From Arsenophonus sp052174455 (GTDB taxonomy: Bacteria; Pseudomonadota; Gammaproteobacteria; Enterobacterales; Enterobacteriaceae): DNA of 64,000 nt. This document shows, in pieces, positions 41,101-52,344 of this stretch; position 1 is the first letter of the stretch, and each line of letters opens with the position of its first letter. The DNA lies in contig JBQMRP010000075.1 of NCBI GenBank assembly GCA_052174455.1, positions 144,496 to 208,495 of the forward strand, written 5' to 3'. The position numbers were made by a program, and so were the translations under genes. A model generated the notes under the pieces. It ran no database searches, had not been told where the DNA came from, and saw only the letters and a list, made by a program, of their open reading frames with translations.

Positions 41101-44100
41101 CTCTGGCGATTAATTACTCAGTAGTATCTTGCTCCCCGTTAGGGACAGTCTCATCGGTAATCAGCACAAAGCGTATAATAAACTTCAATAAATGCTGCTT
41201 ATTGAAGCTGTAGCGGATTTTAAAATTTATCAACCAATCACCACACGTGTGATACTATTCCATAGTACTGGTGAAAAAGCTCGTCGGTAGTGGTCGCACA
41301 AACCAGACGACAACCACAACTACGCTGGTTTTATAAACTCACAGAAAGGTACGCCGCAAAAACGGATCTATACCCGCTACTTTTATCTGTGCACTTTAAT
41401 AAATATTGATAGCTGCCATCATTATACACATCGAGCTGTAAGAAAAGGATTTCTGTCGGTGACGACACTGTTTTATAGCACCAGTTCAGGTTGCCCACCA
41501 ACGCAATGCGCATATCCGATTTGGGTTTTGCTTGCTACGTCATTATCTATTGTTCATCCTTCTTTTTCCACTTAGCATAGATATCTCATCCAGCCAACAA
41601 ATTTTTATAAAGAACGCTGGCCGAGCGTTAAATCGGGCAACCGCACTTCTCTCCACAGAGAAGAAGATGGCATCTAGGTGACTTAGAGCACTAAAATGTA
41701 CGCGGAAGACTTTACGGCGACTGCAAGCGTTACCATCAATATATGTATATCGCTGTTTACTTCAACACCGCTCGTAAGTTAGTTTCTGATATACAGTCTA
41801 ATCGGCCAAGTTATGCTGCCCAGCATATCGAAACGATTCAGAAACAGGCTATCTCCATACCGATACTGACCAACTTCGAGGCAATATAGATTGTCAGAAT
41901 GACCTTAGCCGTATTAGCATTAACGTTGTTGATAGCGCTGAAAGCTTGCTGTAGCCAGCTTTATACAACACCATCAGTTCAAAATTAACCCTGATTCAGG
42001 TAATCTTTAAAAAACGTCACACCTACGGTGAGAGATATCAAATACCTGAATTAAAATTATTGACTTATGATCATGAAAAGCACTTTCTTGAACTTGAGCA
42101 GGAAAATTTAGAAAGTTTTTAATTCGGTTTTTAGTTGTTTAAATGACCCTTGATTTTTTTCTTGAAGGCGAAAAATCACCACATATCACAAATTATGCGG
42201 TGATCTCCTCCATCCAGAAATTTATCGCATTTTTTTATGGGCACTTATCTCTTCCCATATTACCTATAATATGAAGAAAATAGATTTAATCCCAGTAAGT
42301 TATTTCCTTATGTGCTTCCAGCATGCAAAAAATCATCGCCTACTCTCGGGTTCATGCTAAACTTACGACTGGTCGTGTACTCCTGAATAACGCTACAAAA
42401 CCCAAGGTAATGTTCTTGGTATTTTTATCGCCCACTGAAGATCGTTATCGATCTGCACCTTATTCTTGTTATGCTACATACTCAGACGAATAATGTAGTT
42501 TTCCAGCGTCACCTATCTAGGTTGATATAAGCTTTTCATCCCCAATATATTTGACCCGCAACCCCGATCAGACATAAGTAAAAAGGGGGCCATGCGTCGC
42601 TACAGATCACTTTAGCACCCAGATCCAGAAACTAAAAGCCAGATAAACACCGACGCCAGCTCTAGCGCAATCACTAAAGATGCTCTGGCATTGATCACCC
42701 AAATGATTAAGCTAACTCCACAAAGTGTTTGGTCAAAAATCCAGACTACGCATGATGTAGCAACGAGCTTGGCATCATGTCAGCACACTTTAACCGAACA
42801 GCCATACCCTGGCTCCTGGAGGGGGTGAGGTTGCCAAGCAGATCAATAATCACGAAGAATCTTACCTGCTTTTCGGTTATCGGTTACTCATGCTGTAATA
42901 AGTAGGTTGATTTCTGACAATTCCGGTAGAGCCAGATTAAACGCAGAGAAAGCGCTCAGTCTGTCCCATCCATACTCGACTTAATGATCATGGCAAGCAA
43001 TCAAATACCGCTTTTCTCAATTTTTTCCTGTACTTCATACAGGTCCCGCCATGAGTCAACTGTTAACTAGGCATGCAGCGCGATACCGCCTAAATGCTGA
43101 GTAATAATAATCCATTCAATATCCTATTTTAACAGGCTTTTCAGTTCCAAGATCGGTAACGAGCTATTGAGTTTACCTATCTTTTAGGGCGGGAAGGAAT
43201 TCCTACCGGTGCAGCAGCTTAAATTCAATCACCTCCAACTTGGCAAAACTCCATTAACTCCAAGCTCTTTACGGTTTTCATCACGCGCTCATTGAGTAAT
43301 TCGACATTAATAATGTCTTTGTCAGTTAATGACCGCAGTGTGACATTCGTATGGCGTGTTCGTCCTTATTTTTGCCGGTGATTAAACTATAAAACTAGAA
43401 TCAGTTGCCAGCGCGTACCAGTTCGTTGGTCACGCTGATGATAGCATAAAAGTGACAAAACCCTTCAAACTCGAGCACTGCTAACGTTGTCTGTATTTCT
43501 ATATTCTATATCATGCTCGTTTTTTACAATATTCGATGGCTATGAATAGCGTGGAATTTAGGCTAAATTTTCCTACATCAGTTAGAGACTCTTTAACCTT
43601 GTCCAGACGTTGCTTATCATGTTTGTTTTACTGGAATCGGCTTTAAACTCCAATGTGATCTCTTGTCAATTGTTATAACTTCTACGCTCAGTGGATTATA
43701 ACTCCGTGTCAAAATTTTTATTTACAGCGCACCTCTTAGTGGTCTCAATAGGAGTCACCCTTGTAGGCATAAAATCTGTACACTGATAATTTTTAGCACT
43801 TTTCCCCGGATAAGTTAAAAGTGGCTGTCATTGTTCGGTATATCTGCTCGTTAACCCGGATAATAATCTTCCCACTATTATTGCAATTTTTAAATACCAT
43901 CGATATCCATTACAAATAAACTGGATTTGCTGTGCGAAAATGTGCAACTTCTTGACACATGCGGATTTTATACAGCCCGTCTACTCGGTTTCAGTTATTT
44001 TTGTTATACTTGACAATCAGATTGTCGTAAAAGTTATTAAAGTTCTCAATCAGCCCAACCCCTGATGCCATTCCATCACCATCAACTACTTACAGCATGG

Positions 44101-44310
44101 CCCGGGCGTACCCACACTGTTAATCAACTTACAGTGCAGGAGAACAACTAAGTAATGCGTACTCGAATAAAATAGCGCAGATAGGACAGTATCGCCGCAG
44201 TATTTACATCAAGGAAAGATAGATCTGGAATGCCGTAGGTTTTTGGTGGATCGTTCTGAAGAATAAAAAGAGAAATTCATTATCAGTAAATACAGAGTTA
44301 TTGGCAAATC
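38170..44310. pseudogene. G+C-richer eroded segment, former genes not identified
   Basis: About 6.1 kb whose base composition is visibly closer to 45% G+C than the AT-rich surroundings. Because of this it has several random-looking open frames, but none of usable length. Minus-strand pieces look most protein-like: 40317-39943 (SNDLRDLCRHYLIKSMAGW), 40758-40495, and fragments at 43900-42900 (LSGEKC, FMPTRVTPIETTKRCAVNK, TDKDIIDVELLNERVMKTV, MDYYYSAFRRYRAA) that follow one another across frameshifts. I cannot name a family. IS256/IS1595 remnants flank it on the left and IS256 ends on the right. It was probably acquired or inactivated later than the rest. Confidence 0.5.
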
Positions 44311-44317
44311 TAGTGTA

Positions 44318-44560
44318 TGGGGGCAAGCTACATTCTACTTTGATGCTTCGTGAATCTATTCTCCATCCTTAAATTGGGCATTGTTTACCACCATGGGGAT
44401 CAAGTAGATCAAAATCTACTGAGTTGATTTCAGCTTTCTACTCAGAAAAACTATAATTGAATCAATGAATTTAACTTGTTGAACATGGTAGTAAACAATG
44501 CCAAATTTAAAGATGAAGAATAGATTCACGAAGCATCAAAGTTAACAATAACATTCATAT
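44318..44560. repeat. inverted pair of IS256 3' ends
   Basis: The shared 3' terminal segment of the IS256 family appears on the minus strand (about 44318-44420) and again on the plus strand (about 44440-44560). This gives an inverted repeat of roughly 85-100 bp with a short centre. The rest of both elements is absent. It lies at the right edge of the G+C-richer segment and 50 bases from the manA stop. Confidence 0.65.
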
Positions 44561-44613
44561 TATTCACTAGATTTGCTAATAATTCTTACAATTTTACATA
44601 TATTTAATTTTTA

Positions 44614-45789
44614 CTAATAGTTAAAAACTCTAGCCAGTTTACCTTTTCCACTAAGGAAAATTTGTTTTTCAGATGCGGATATAAATATAGATTCTCCAGA
44701 TAAAATATCGGCAGTTTGATTTTCTGAAGTTATAGATATGCTACCTTCAACACAAAATAAAATCATTGCTGAACTGTTTACTATTCTAGTTAATTGACTA
44801 TCAATTAGATATAAGGAAAAAGCAAAATCATCTATCGGAATGGGATAACAAAATTCATTATCATGTATACTTGGTTCTAGCAATAATGCATTGCAGGGTT
44901 TGGAAATGAAATCTAAATTAGCCAGTAATTCAGTAATATCAATATATTTATTAGTTAATCCTGCACGCAGTACATTATCAGAATTTGCCATTACTTCTAA
45001 TCCGACACCTTGAATATAGGCATGTGGCGTTCTAGCATAGAGAAACATTGACTCACCTGGTTGCAATTCAATAATATTCAGTAATAATGCTATAAATAAT
45101 CCATTATCATCAGGATATAGTGGCAGAATTTTTTTTATCGTGCTCCAAGGTTCTCCTTCTTCTTTCTGCAGAACAGATTTTAAGGCTGTAAGTAGCAATT
45201 GTTTCTCTCTTGCGCCAAGACTTAATAAATGGTTAAAAAGTTGTACTAGTAGAGCTTCTGTTGGGGTATTTAAAAATAGTTGAATAATTGGTGAATTTTC
45301 GGAAATTAGTAGTAATAAATTAGCAATTTCTTTTAAAGGGCGAAATGAATTAAACGCCTTGAAAGACGTTAAAGCATAAATTAATTCAGGCTTATGATTA
45401 TCGTCCTTGTAATTACGATATGAACAATCAATGGCAATTCCAGCTGCATTTTCACGCTTAAATCCAATTTCAGAAGCAATTTTATCTGGATGCACTTGAA
45501 TTGAAAGTGGTTTAGCTGCACAGAGTACTTTGAATAAAAAAGGTAATCCATGAAATTTTTTAGAAATTCTTTCAGAGAGATAATATGTTGGATCAGTTGC
45601 TATTAGTTTATCTAACAATATTTTTTTCTGGCTATTAAAATCTTCAACAATTGAACTAGCTTTAGGATGTGCCCCCATCCATAATTCAGCCATCGGTAAA
45701 TTCTGAGGATTTTTGATATGGTAAAATTTAGTTAAGGCATCTTTACTTCCCCAGTCATAGTATTGAATTTTATTGATCATTTTAAACAT
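44614..45789 (-). CDS. manA: mannose-6-phosphate isomerase
   Basis: ManA, a zinc enzyme, interconverts mannose 6-phosphate and fructose 6-phosphate. The 391-residue protein equals E. coli ManA in length and aligns throughout. The zinc site is complete: Gln98 and His100 in LSIQVHPDK, Glu in HKPEL, and the later His in TPHAYIQGVGLEVMANSDN. GLTNKYIDI and the C-terminal cupin strands (AMILFCVEGSISI) are present. The start MFKMINKIQYYDWGS matches the family, with a second Met at codon 4. In E. coli manA, fumA and fumC are adjacent. Here the space between manA and fumC is filled by nested transposons and fumA is gone. Confidence 0.96.
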   Translation of the reverse strand: MFKMINKIQYYDWGSKDALTKFYHIKNPQNLPMAELWMGAHPKASSIVEDFNSQKKILLDKLIATDPTYYLSERISKKFHGLPFLFKVLCAAKPLSIQVHPDKIASEIGFKRENAAGIAIDCSYRNYKDDNHKPELIYALTSFKAFNSFRPLKEIANLLLLISENSPIIQLFLNTPTEALLVQLFNHLLSLGAREKQLLLTALKSVLQKEEGEPWSTIKKILPLYPDDNGLFIALLLNIIELQPGESMFLYARTPHAYIQGVGLEVMANSDNVLRAGLTNKYIDITELLANLDFISKPCNALLLEPSIHDNEFCYPIPIDDFAFSLYLIDSQLTRIVNSSAMILFCVEGSISITSENQTADILSGESIFISASEKQIFLSGKGKLARVFNY

Positions 45790-46076
45790 ATTAAACTACT
45801 CTCAGTTAATAAAATTTTTTAATTGTAATTGATTCATATTGAATCAATATATAGATCCTCTTCACATATATCTTATCCATGCCAAGATAGCTACTTAGGA
45901 ATATAGTTTAATAGTAAAAAATCATGATATCAGCCTTCATTATCAAACAACTATAATACCTAAAATTAGAGGCGCTCTTCAGGAAATCGAAGAATTTGCG
46001 TCTACTTTAAATAAGAGTTATGGTATCTCCGAACTTATCCGTTACTAAATGGCAAAAAAGAGAGGATTTAATATCA

Positions 46077-48325
46077 TTTACCTTAGAAAGCTTGCTACTT
46101 TCCTGGCAGATCAATTTTTATCCAGGTTTATATTTCAATTATCGTAGTTTTAAATAATCTTTTCCAAGCAGATAATTCGATAAACTAAAAAGCTCCCCAT
46201 GCCATTGGGTCTATTTAGCCATCTTTTTAATAGACTGATATAACTGTTCACATTTTGAATGTGAAATTTTTACCAATAACTTTCTAATTACCTAACCTTA
46301 TTAGGCAATAGTAACTAATTTCGTTCTCACTAACAAAAGTTGCATACTATCTACCTCCATCCGAGTAAGAGTGAACTCTTATCGATGATCAGCTCAAAAA
46401 ACGCCTAATATACACTCTGGATTAAACCTTCAAAATCTCATAGCTCATCATGACCATGTCGATCTCGAGCGATTAAGACCACAATTCGTTCTTTTTATCT
46501 CTTCTACTCTCCCGTGTTTTCTTGCTTTTCTATACAGAAAGTAATGCTTCCCTTTCATAGATTAGAGAAAAATATTTCGTTAGCTTAAATAATACTACAT
46601 CGGCACTTATGTTAGCTGTCGCCACTAAAATAAAGAAGCAACAATGATAATCTAAACACTATTTTAAAATCAATATTTGTTTGTTTTGTTGACTCCCTGT
46701 AAAATTAAGCTATTCAATATATATCATAGATAATTAAACCATTTATCCTTGTAATATGGTTTCACCATAGGACTTCTTAATCAGATTATTAAATGTTTTC
46801 TGCAATTGGAAATTTTGCAATGATATTACTGTATAATCTTAATGAATGTCTCCAGCGGAGTAATATCTCACTATCACAATATTGGTAAATTAAAGTGCGA
46901 TAAGTTGCTTCAATGGATAGATCGACATCATCCGACAGGTTATCGTCGAGGTAAATTAATGAGACGCAATTTTATAGTGGCAAAAAGGGAAGAAAAGTCT
47001 CTTTAATGTAAATGACTTCTTATTTTTTATAGCAAGAGTTATATTTATTTCTAATATGAGATTTCGGATATAATGAGGGTATATCTCCTGCTGATTGATT
47101 TTGTATATGATATCAATAACAGAGAGATGATATGCCCTCAATAAGTCTACAATACAGCTTCAGCTATATTAGCCAATCATCTGTGATCTTATTAAATAAA
47201 CTCATACGTAATGCTGCCAGGGAGATGTGATAGGCACCGCTTTTTAAGTTAACCTCGACTCGAAGTCATGATTGCGATAACATGCGAACACTACTTTGTT
47301 GACAAGCGGCTATGCCGTCGCCCGTAACGGTTATTTTCTACAGCAAACCTTATACAGACTGGTATTAGCAATATTGAGATTAAAATTCCTAAGATTATAG
47401 AATCGCAGTAGTAATAAAAATATCCTTACAGCTCATTGCTGTCGTCTTATCTGAAGCGTGCAAAAAATATCTAAAATTGTTATTATATCTTTGCACTTAC
47501 GAGGTAAATCCAACGGTAATTTTCACGAAACTCTAAGGTAATTTTTGATAAAAACATATCTTTCTGTATATTATCAACGGACTGATAACAGCAATAGTTT
47601 AAAGAGTATAAGTAAATGAATAGTGCCTATATAATTTACGTGATACGCGTTACATTTATTTCTTGCCTAAAAACATCATATGCCGTCCTGTCAAGGACAG
47701 CTAATCACCTTTGCCTACTAATCATTATTGGTGGTGCTATATGGATGGTAAGGAACTAGATTTAGTGAAAATATCCTTATCAAAAGTTATAAACGATACT
47801 GGTCTGAACTTCTTAATTCCCTAAAATCGCAAAAAACTTAACCGCATCTTCCAATCTTCCTACGGAAGATACATCCTTGGTTTTTAGAATGCAAATAATA
47901 AAGATATTCCTAAATATGTAGTGTACAAACGCTATTAATTATACAAAATATACAAAGCCACTGCCTTCAATCACCAAAATAATCTAATCGAAAATTAAGA
48001 ATGAGTCTTCAGAAAGTCGGATAGAAGAGAGCTATTATGACACTAATAAAGCTCTTGATGTTTTGTTGTAAAAATTTTCAACGAAGTATTCGTATCTTCA
48101 CAGCGATGAAGAAACTAAAGTCAAGGTAAGAAAAATTTAATCTGCTGATATTGATGATAAATAACGCCTAATTTAAGTATAGAGAATAAGGTTTACAAAG
48201 CATCAAAATGGAATGGTAGCCTGAGCGCTACCACATTCACTAATAACTTTCATGGCAACCTTTATAATGAAAATCTTTCATCCAAATATAAGGGATTTAC
48301 ATTAATAATTTTTACCAATATAGTC
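46077..48325 (-). mobile_element. IS1595-family element inserted in IS481 and itself split by IS256
   Basis: The minus strand matches the other IS1595-type copies from the 3' end (46077-46135) up to about 47035. The 5' terminal stretch, which the other copies have at 63835-63875, reappears at about 48270-48325. Between these is an IS256 copy. The junctions with IS481 lie at the same codon as in the copies at 3251-4282 and 62935-63875. Confidence 0.7.
47040..48265 (+). mobile_element. IS256-family element, degenerate, inside IS1595
   Basis: An IS256 copy with its left end near 47050-47080, leader at 47117-47130 (GAGAGATGATATGCC), transposase relics through 47500-48050, and shared 3' terminus near 48165-48260. 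Compared with other copies it lacks some 200 bases near 48130. It sits in the 5' end of the IS1595 element, so it is the youngest layer of the nest, though it too is dead. Confidence 0.72.
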
Positions 48326-49254
48326 TGATGATTACAGATATATTTTCTATCCTTTACCAAGTATGATCTGTCGATCACTAAAGAATCTATAATCGTTTTC
48401 CTAATAAAACTTTTTCTTACTCTCGATAATCTCCTAACAGGGTTATTGTACGCGAATTTCTGAATTCAAATAAGTATTTCTATCTAACCTGGATCGCTGT
48501 TTACGCAGTCTTATACGAGGAATTTACGTGAATGAGGTGAAAGCCTTTAAGCTGAAGTCTAAATCATTTAAAAGCTACGAGCTTGGTTATTTATAAATAG
48601 ATACAAATATCTTCCATAAATGCCAAGCAAACTTCAGGAAGTTATCTTTTTTATTGCAATAGATCGCCGCTTTTCAATTGATTTTTATCCACTTCTACAA
48701 GGTAGAGAACCGTGATTAACGCTTGATTCTTCTTACGTGATTTTAATCGAGGATGTCCAATAACTATTCATCGGATACTTACAGAAAATGGCAAAGAATT
48801 TATAAACCGCATCTTACTCTATAAAAACATTCGGCCACTGTAAAAAATAGGAATTCACCTACTTTATGTGTAGAGCTTGCTATAAAACGCTGATTTTAGC
48901 AATTTGAGGCATTCTTAAACGAATCGTATAGTCGAACGATTTAATCGTCGTATAAAAGTAATAAATATAAATCTATCATTTCAATTCTAATCAAGAGCTT
49001 GAGATTACTCTGCATCAATATGCTTTGCTGTACAATCAGGAATTACTGTAATCAATATTGACTAGTAAAACTTAATTTGAGTTTATTAAAGATTAGTTCA
49101 AAATTAAACTTGAATTATTAATAACCATACTATATTCCGGTAAGTGATATGTAATCCAATAAACTTGCTTATCTCTCATATTTTAAATTAAAAATACTGT
49201 ATGATTTCATGTACAATTAGTTTATTCATAAAGATGAATTTGCATATCTAATTA

Positions 49255-49274
49255 TTTTATCCTAAAGGATAAAA
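49255..49274 (+). promoter_or_regulatory. small hairpin over the fumC ribosome-binding site
   Basis: TTTTATCC (49255-49262) and GGATAAAA (49267-49274) form a perfect 8-bp stem around TAAA. The right arm holds the AAGGAT purine run that serves as Shine-Dalgarno, six to ten bases before the fumC ATG at 49280. It could mask the site weakly; the stem is AT-rich. Confidence 0.5.
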
Positions 49275-49279
49275 CTATA

Positions 49280-50677
49280 ATGTCAGAATATCGCATTGAA
49301 AAAGACTCAATGGGTGAAATTAAAGTACCAGCAGATAGACTGTGGGGCGCTCAAACACAACGTTCGCTGAAATTTTTTCATATCTCAGTGGAAAAAATCC
49401 CAGTTGCTTTGATCCAAGCATTAGCATTAACTAAAAAAGCAGCAGCTGAAGTAAATAGGGATTTAGGTTTGTTAGCCAAAGCTAAGACTAATGCTATTAT
49501 CGCTGCTGCTAATGAAATCTTAGCGAATAAACATACGGTTGAATTTCCACTAGCAATTTGGCAAACGGGTTCTGGTACGCAAACTAATATGAATATAAAT
49601 GAAGTTTTGGCGAATAGAGCGAGTGAAATTTTAGGTGGAAAAAGAGGCCAGCAACGCTTGATTCATCCGAATGATGACGTAAATAAAAATCAGAGTTCTA
49701 ATGATGTATTTCCAACAGCAATACATGTGGCTGCTGTTATCGCTTTAAATCAAGATTTGCTACCAACGTTAAAAAAATTACAAGCTACATTTAAGAAAAA
49801 ATCTGACGCTTTTAATGATATTGTTAAAATCGGCCGTACCCATCTGCAAGATGCAATACCATTAACATTAGGACAAGAAATATCGGGGTGGGGAGCAATG
49901 CTAGATCATAATATCCAACATATCGAAAAGAGTATTCCTCATCTTTCTGAACTTGCCTTAGGCGGAACGGCAGTTGGTACGGGTTTTAATACCCATCCTG
50001 AATATGCCATTAAGGTCGCTAGTAAAATTGCAAAGTTATCCGGCCAACCATTTATCACTTCGCCTAATAAATTTGAATCTTTAGCTACATGTGATGCTTT
50101 AGTTCATGCCCATGGTGCTTTAAAAGGTTTAGCAGCTTCATTAATGAAAATTGCTAATGATGTAAGGTGGTTAGCGTCAGGTCCGCGTTGTGGCATTGGT
50201 GAAATTATTATCCCAGAAAATGAGCCTGGTAGTTCAATAATGCCAGGTAAAGTTAATCCAACTCAGTCTGAAGCATTAACTATGCTTTGTGCTCAAGTTA
50301 TGGGTAATGATGTTGCTATTAATATTGGTGGCGCATCAGGTAATTTTGAACTTAATGTTTTTCGACCTATGATTATAAGTAATTTTTTACAATCAATTCG
50401 TTTATTGGGAGATGGTATGCTTAGTTTCAATGATCATTGTGCTAAAGGTATTGAACCTAATCGCCAGCGGATAGATAAATTATTACATAAATCATTAATG
50501 TTAGTTACTGCGCTAAATACGCACATTGGTTATGATAAAGCTGCTGAAATTGCCAAAAAAGCACATAAAGAAGGACTAACACTTAAGCAAGCAGCATTAA
50601 AACTCAATTATTTAACAGCAGAAGAGTTTGATAGTTGGGTTCGCCCTAAAAATATGATAGGTAATATAAAAAAGTAA
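49280..50677 (+). CDS. fumC: fumarate hydratase, class II
   Basis: FumC hydrates fumarate to L-malate in the TCA cycle; class II is the iron-independent, heat-stable type. The 465-residue protein (E. coli 467) carries the superfamily blocks: SSNDVFPTAIHVAA, KIGRTHLQDAIPLTLGQE with the catalytic His, GGTAVGTGFNTHPEY, the signature GSSIMPGKVNPTQ with the catalytic Ser, and EGLTLKQAALKL near the end. The start MSEYRIEKDSMGEI fits the family. The oxygen-sensitive isozyme gene fumA, its usual neighbour, has been lost, so this may be the only fumarase. The promoter must lie in the 170 bases beyond the IS481 remnant. Confidence 0.97.
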   Translation: MSEYRIEKDSMGEIKVPADRLWGAQTQRSLKFFHISVEKIPVALIQALALTKKAAAEVNRDLGLLAKAKTNAIIAAANEILANKHTVEFPLAIWQTGSGTQTNMNINEVLANRASEILGGKRGQQRLIHPNDDVNKNQSSNDVFPTAIHVAAVIALNQDLLPTLKKLQATFKKKSDAFNDIVKIGRTHLQDAIPLTLGQEISGWGAMLDHNIQHIEKSIPHLSELALGGTAVGTGFNTHPEYAIKVASKIAKLSGQPFITSPNKFESLATCDALVHAHGALKGLAASLMKIANDVRWLASGPRCGIGEIIIPENEPGSSIMPGKVNPTQSEALTMLCAQVMGNDVAINIGGASGNFELNVFRPMIISNFLQSIRLLGDGMLSFNDHCAKGIEPNRQRIDKLLHKSLMLVTALNTHIGYDKAAEIAKKAHKEGLTLKQAALKLNYLTAEEFDSWVRPKNMIGNIKK

Positions 50678-50819
50678 TTTTTATAAAAAACTGAATTTGA
50701 TATTCTAAAGATTTTAGTTAAAATTTTTAATAAAGATCTAAAGTTAAGTAATAATTAATTTTAATTTTTTATTTTTTTTTGCTTATGTTTTACTAATTTC
50801 ATAATAAGAAAGTTATAGT

Positions 50820-52170
50820 TATTTCTTTATATGAAACTTATAGATGATGACCTACCAGTAGATTGCTTTGATAAATCATTAGAACAATAGAGAGATAACA
50901 TGCCATGAAAAGTCTATATAGAGGGTAATCTGTGAAATCAGATATTACCTATGTTCCCTTTTACATGAATTCATCCGTAATGGTGGGTGATAGGTGGTTG
51001 ATAGGTATCTCTGTTAAGACGGATCTCGCGAACCATACTGCTAGCAGATACTGAATGCTACATATCGATGTCATAGCAATTATTTATCATTGTGGCGAAT
51101 ATATGACTGATATTAGTAATGTTTACATTTAAAGTGTCTAAGATTAGGAATTGCAGCAACAATAGAATATCCTTAAGCAACTTATTACCATTTTCTTGTC
51201 CGAATGATATAAAAAAAATCAAAAAATTACTACCACAACCTGCATCTGGAAGGCATGAGAAATTACCAACTGATGATTTCACAAACCTATGTAGGCGCTT
51301 CTCAATAAAAAAGTACATCATCCTTCTTTACTGATACCATCAGTAGACTAAAACAACAATAACTTGCGAGCACAGGCAAGTAAGGCTGCGTAATTTAAAT
51401 GATACCACTACGTTTATTTCTTGGACGATGGCATATACCGTCCTGTCAAGTAAGTTGATCGCCTTTCTCTGTTCCTTATTATTGACATCACTACATGAAT
51501 GATAAGGATCTCGTTGAGTTCAGAATGCTTATCTAGAGTTAGAAATAAACTTAGCCAAACTCCTCAATGGCTAATTAGCGCAAAGATTAACCGCATTTCC
51601 TAGACCCGGAGTGTTGCTGTTTGGTTTTTTTTTGAATACAATGGAAAAATATTCCTGGATATGCAACATTAATCCTCATTGATATACAAAATGGCTCATG
51701 TGCGCTTTTTTTTACTTTAAAAATGGATGAAAGGAAAAGTTAAGGATTAGTTGCAGTAGTTTGCTAATAAATAGCCGTGATGTCGCTAATAAAGTTTTAA
51801 TTTTTTTAAGGATTTAACGTATCTCGCGGTGATAAAAGGATGATGAAAAATTGAGAAAACGGCTGATATTTTACGACTTTCCGTCAACGCAATAGACATC
51901 AATAAGAATAAGGAATCTAATGAATCGGTTTTGTGCGACAGCGAGGCTATAAATCTGACGCGCTAAGCACTGTAATTCAAGAAAATAACCCTTTTAAATG
52001 GTATTTAAATTTCTCTCGTCTACTTAAGATAGCTGGAACTAATTAAAGGGGATTTAACCTGTTCTACTGACTCTCTGGTTGTAAACAATAGTTAATTTAA
52101 GGATGAAGAATAGATTTATGAAGCATCAGAGTGGAACGTAACTGTAACTGTTATATGCCAAAATTAGCTA
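50820..52170 (+). mobile_element. IS256-family element, degenerate, nearly full length
   Basis: A dead full-length copy. It has the leader at 50893-50910 (AGAGATAACATGCCATG), transposase relics including the RESE-type block region near 51500, and the shared 3' end near 52095-52170. It fills the space between fumC and dnaJ. Open pieces at 51058-51334 are on the wrong strand or too short. Confidence 0.78.
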
Positions 52171-52217
52171 ATAACTTGCACAAATCAAATTAAATGATCT
52201 TTTTTTAATCAATAAAA

Positions 52218-52262
52218 AGCATCGATCATTGACTATCGATGCTATATTTAGCTAAATATAGC
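52218..52262 (-). terminator. Rho-independent terminator of dnaKJ
   Basis: On the minus strand, 52243-52235 pairs with 52226-52218 (9-bp perfect stem, AGCATCGAT, eight-base loop), followed at once by TTTTTATT. A second stem (52241-52250 with 52253-52262, 10 bp) overlaps it as an alternative fold. It lies about 100 bases past the dnaJ stop, the expected end of the dnaK-dnaJ transcript. Confidence 0.8.
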
Positions 52263-52344
52263 GTAAATTACTTGCTCAGATATCAAAAAACTTTTTACAC
52301 TATTTAAAAAACGTTTTAAACGCGAACTATTCTTATGATCACTT

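Larger units (their letters stand above)
45900..49110 (+). mobile_element. IS481-family element, degenerate, carrying nested insertions
   Basis: The plus strand begins an IS481-type transposase at about 45925. The worn N-terminus reads PKIRGALQEIEEFASTLNK then YGISE (45957-46040), a helix-turn-helix up to codon region WQKRED. The frame is broken off at 46076 by an IS1595-type element and resumes at 48326. The catalytic part then runs to about 49110, with VREFLN, the FKSYELGYL strand, RILTENGKEFINRI near 48769-48810 and a C-terminal NSNQELEITLHQY block. Stops throughout. It fills the place where fumA lies in E. coli. Confidence 0.75.
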
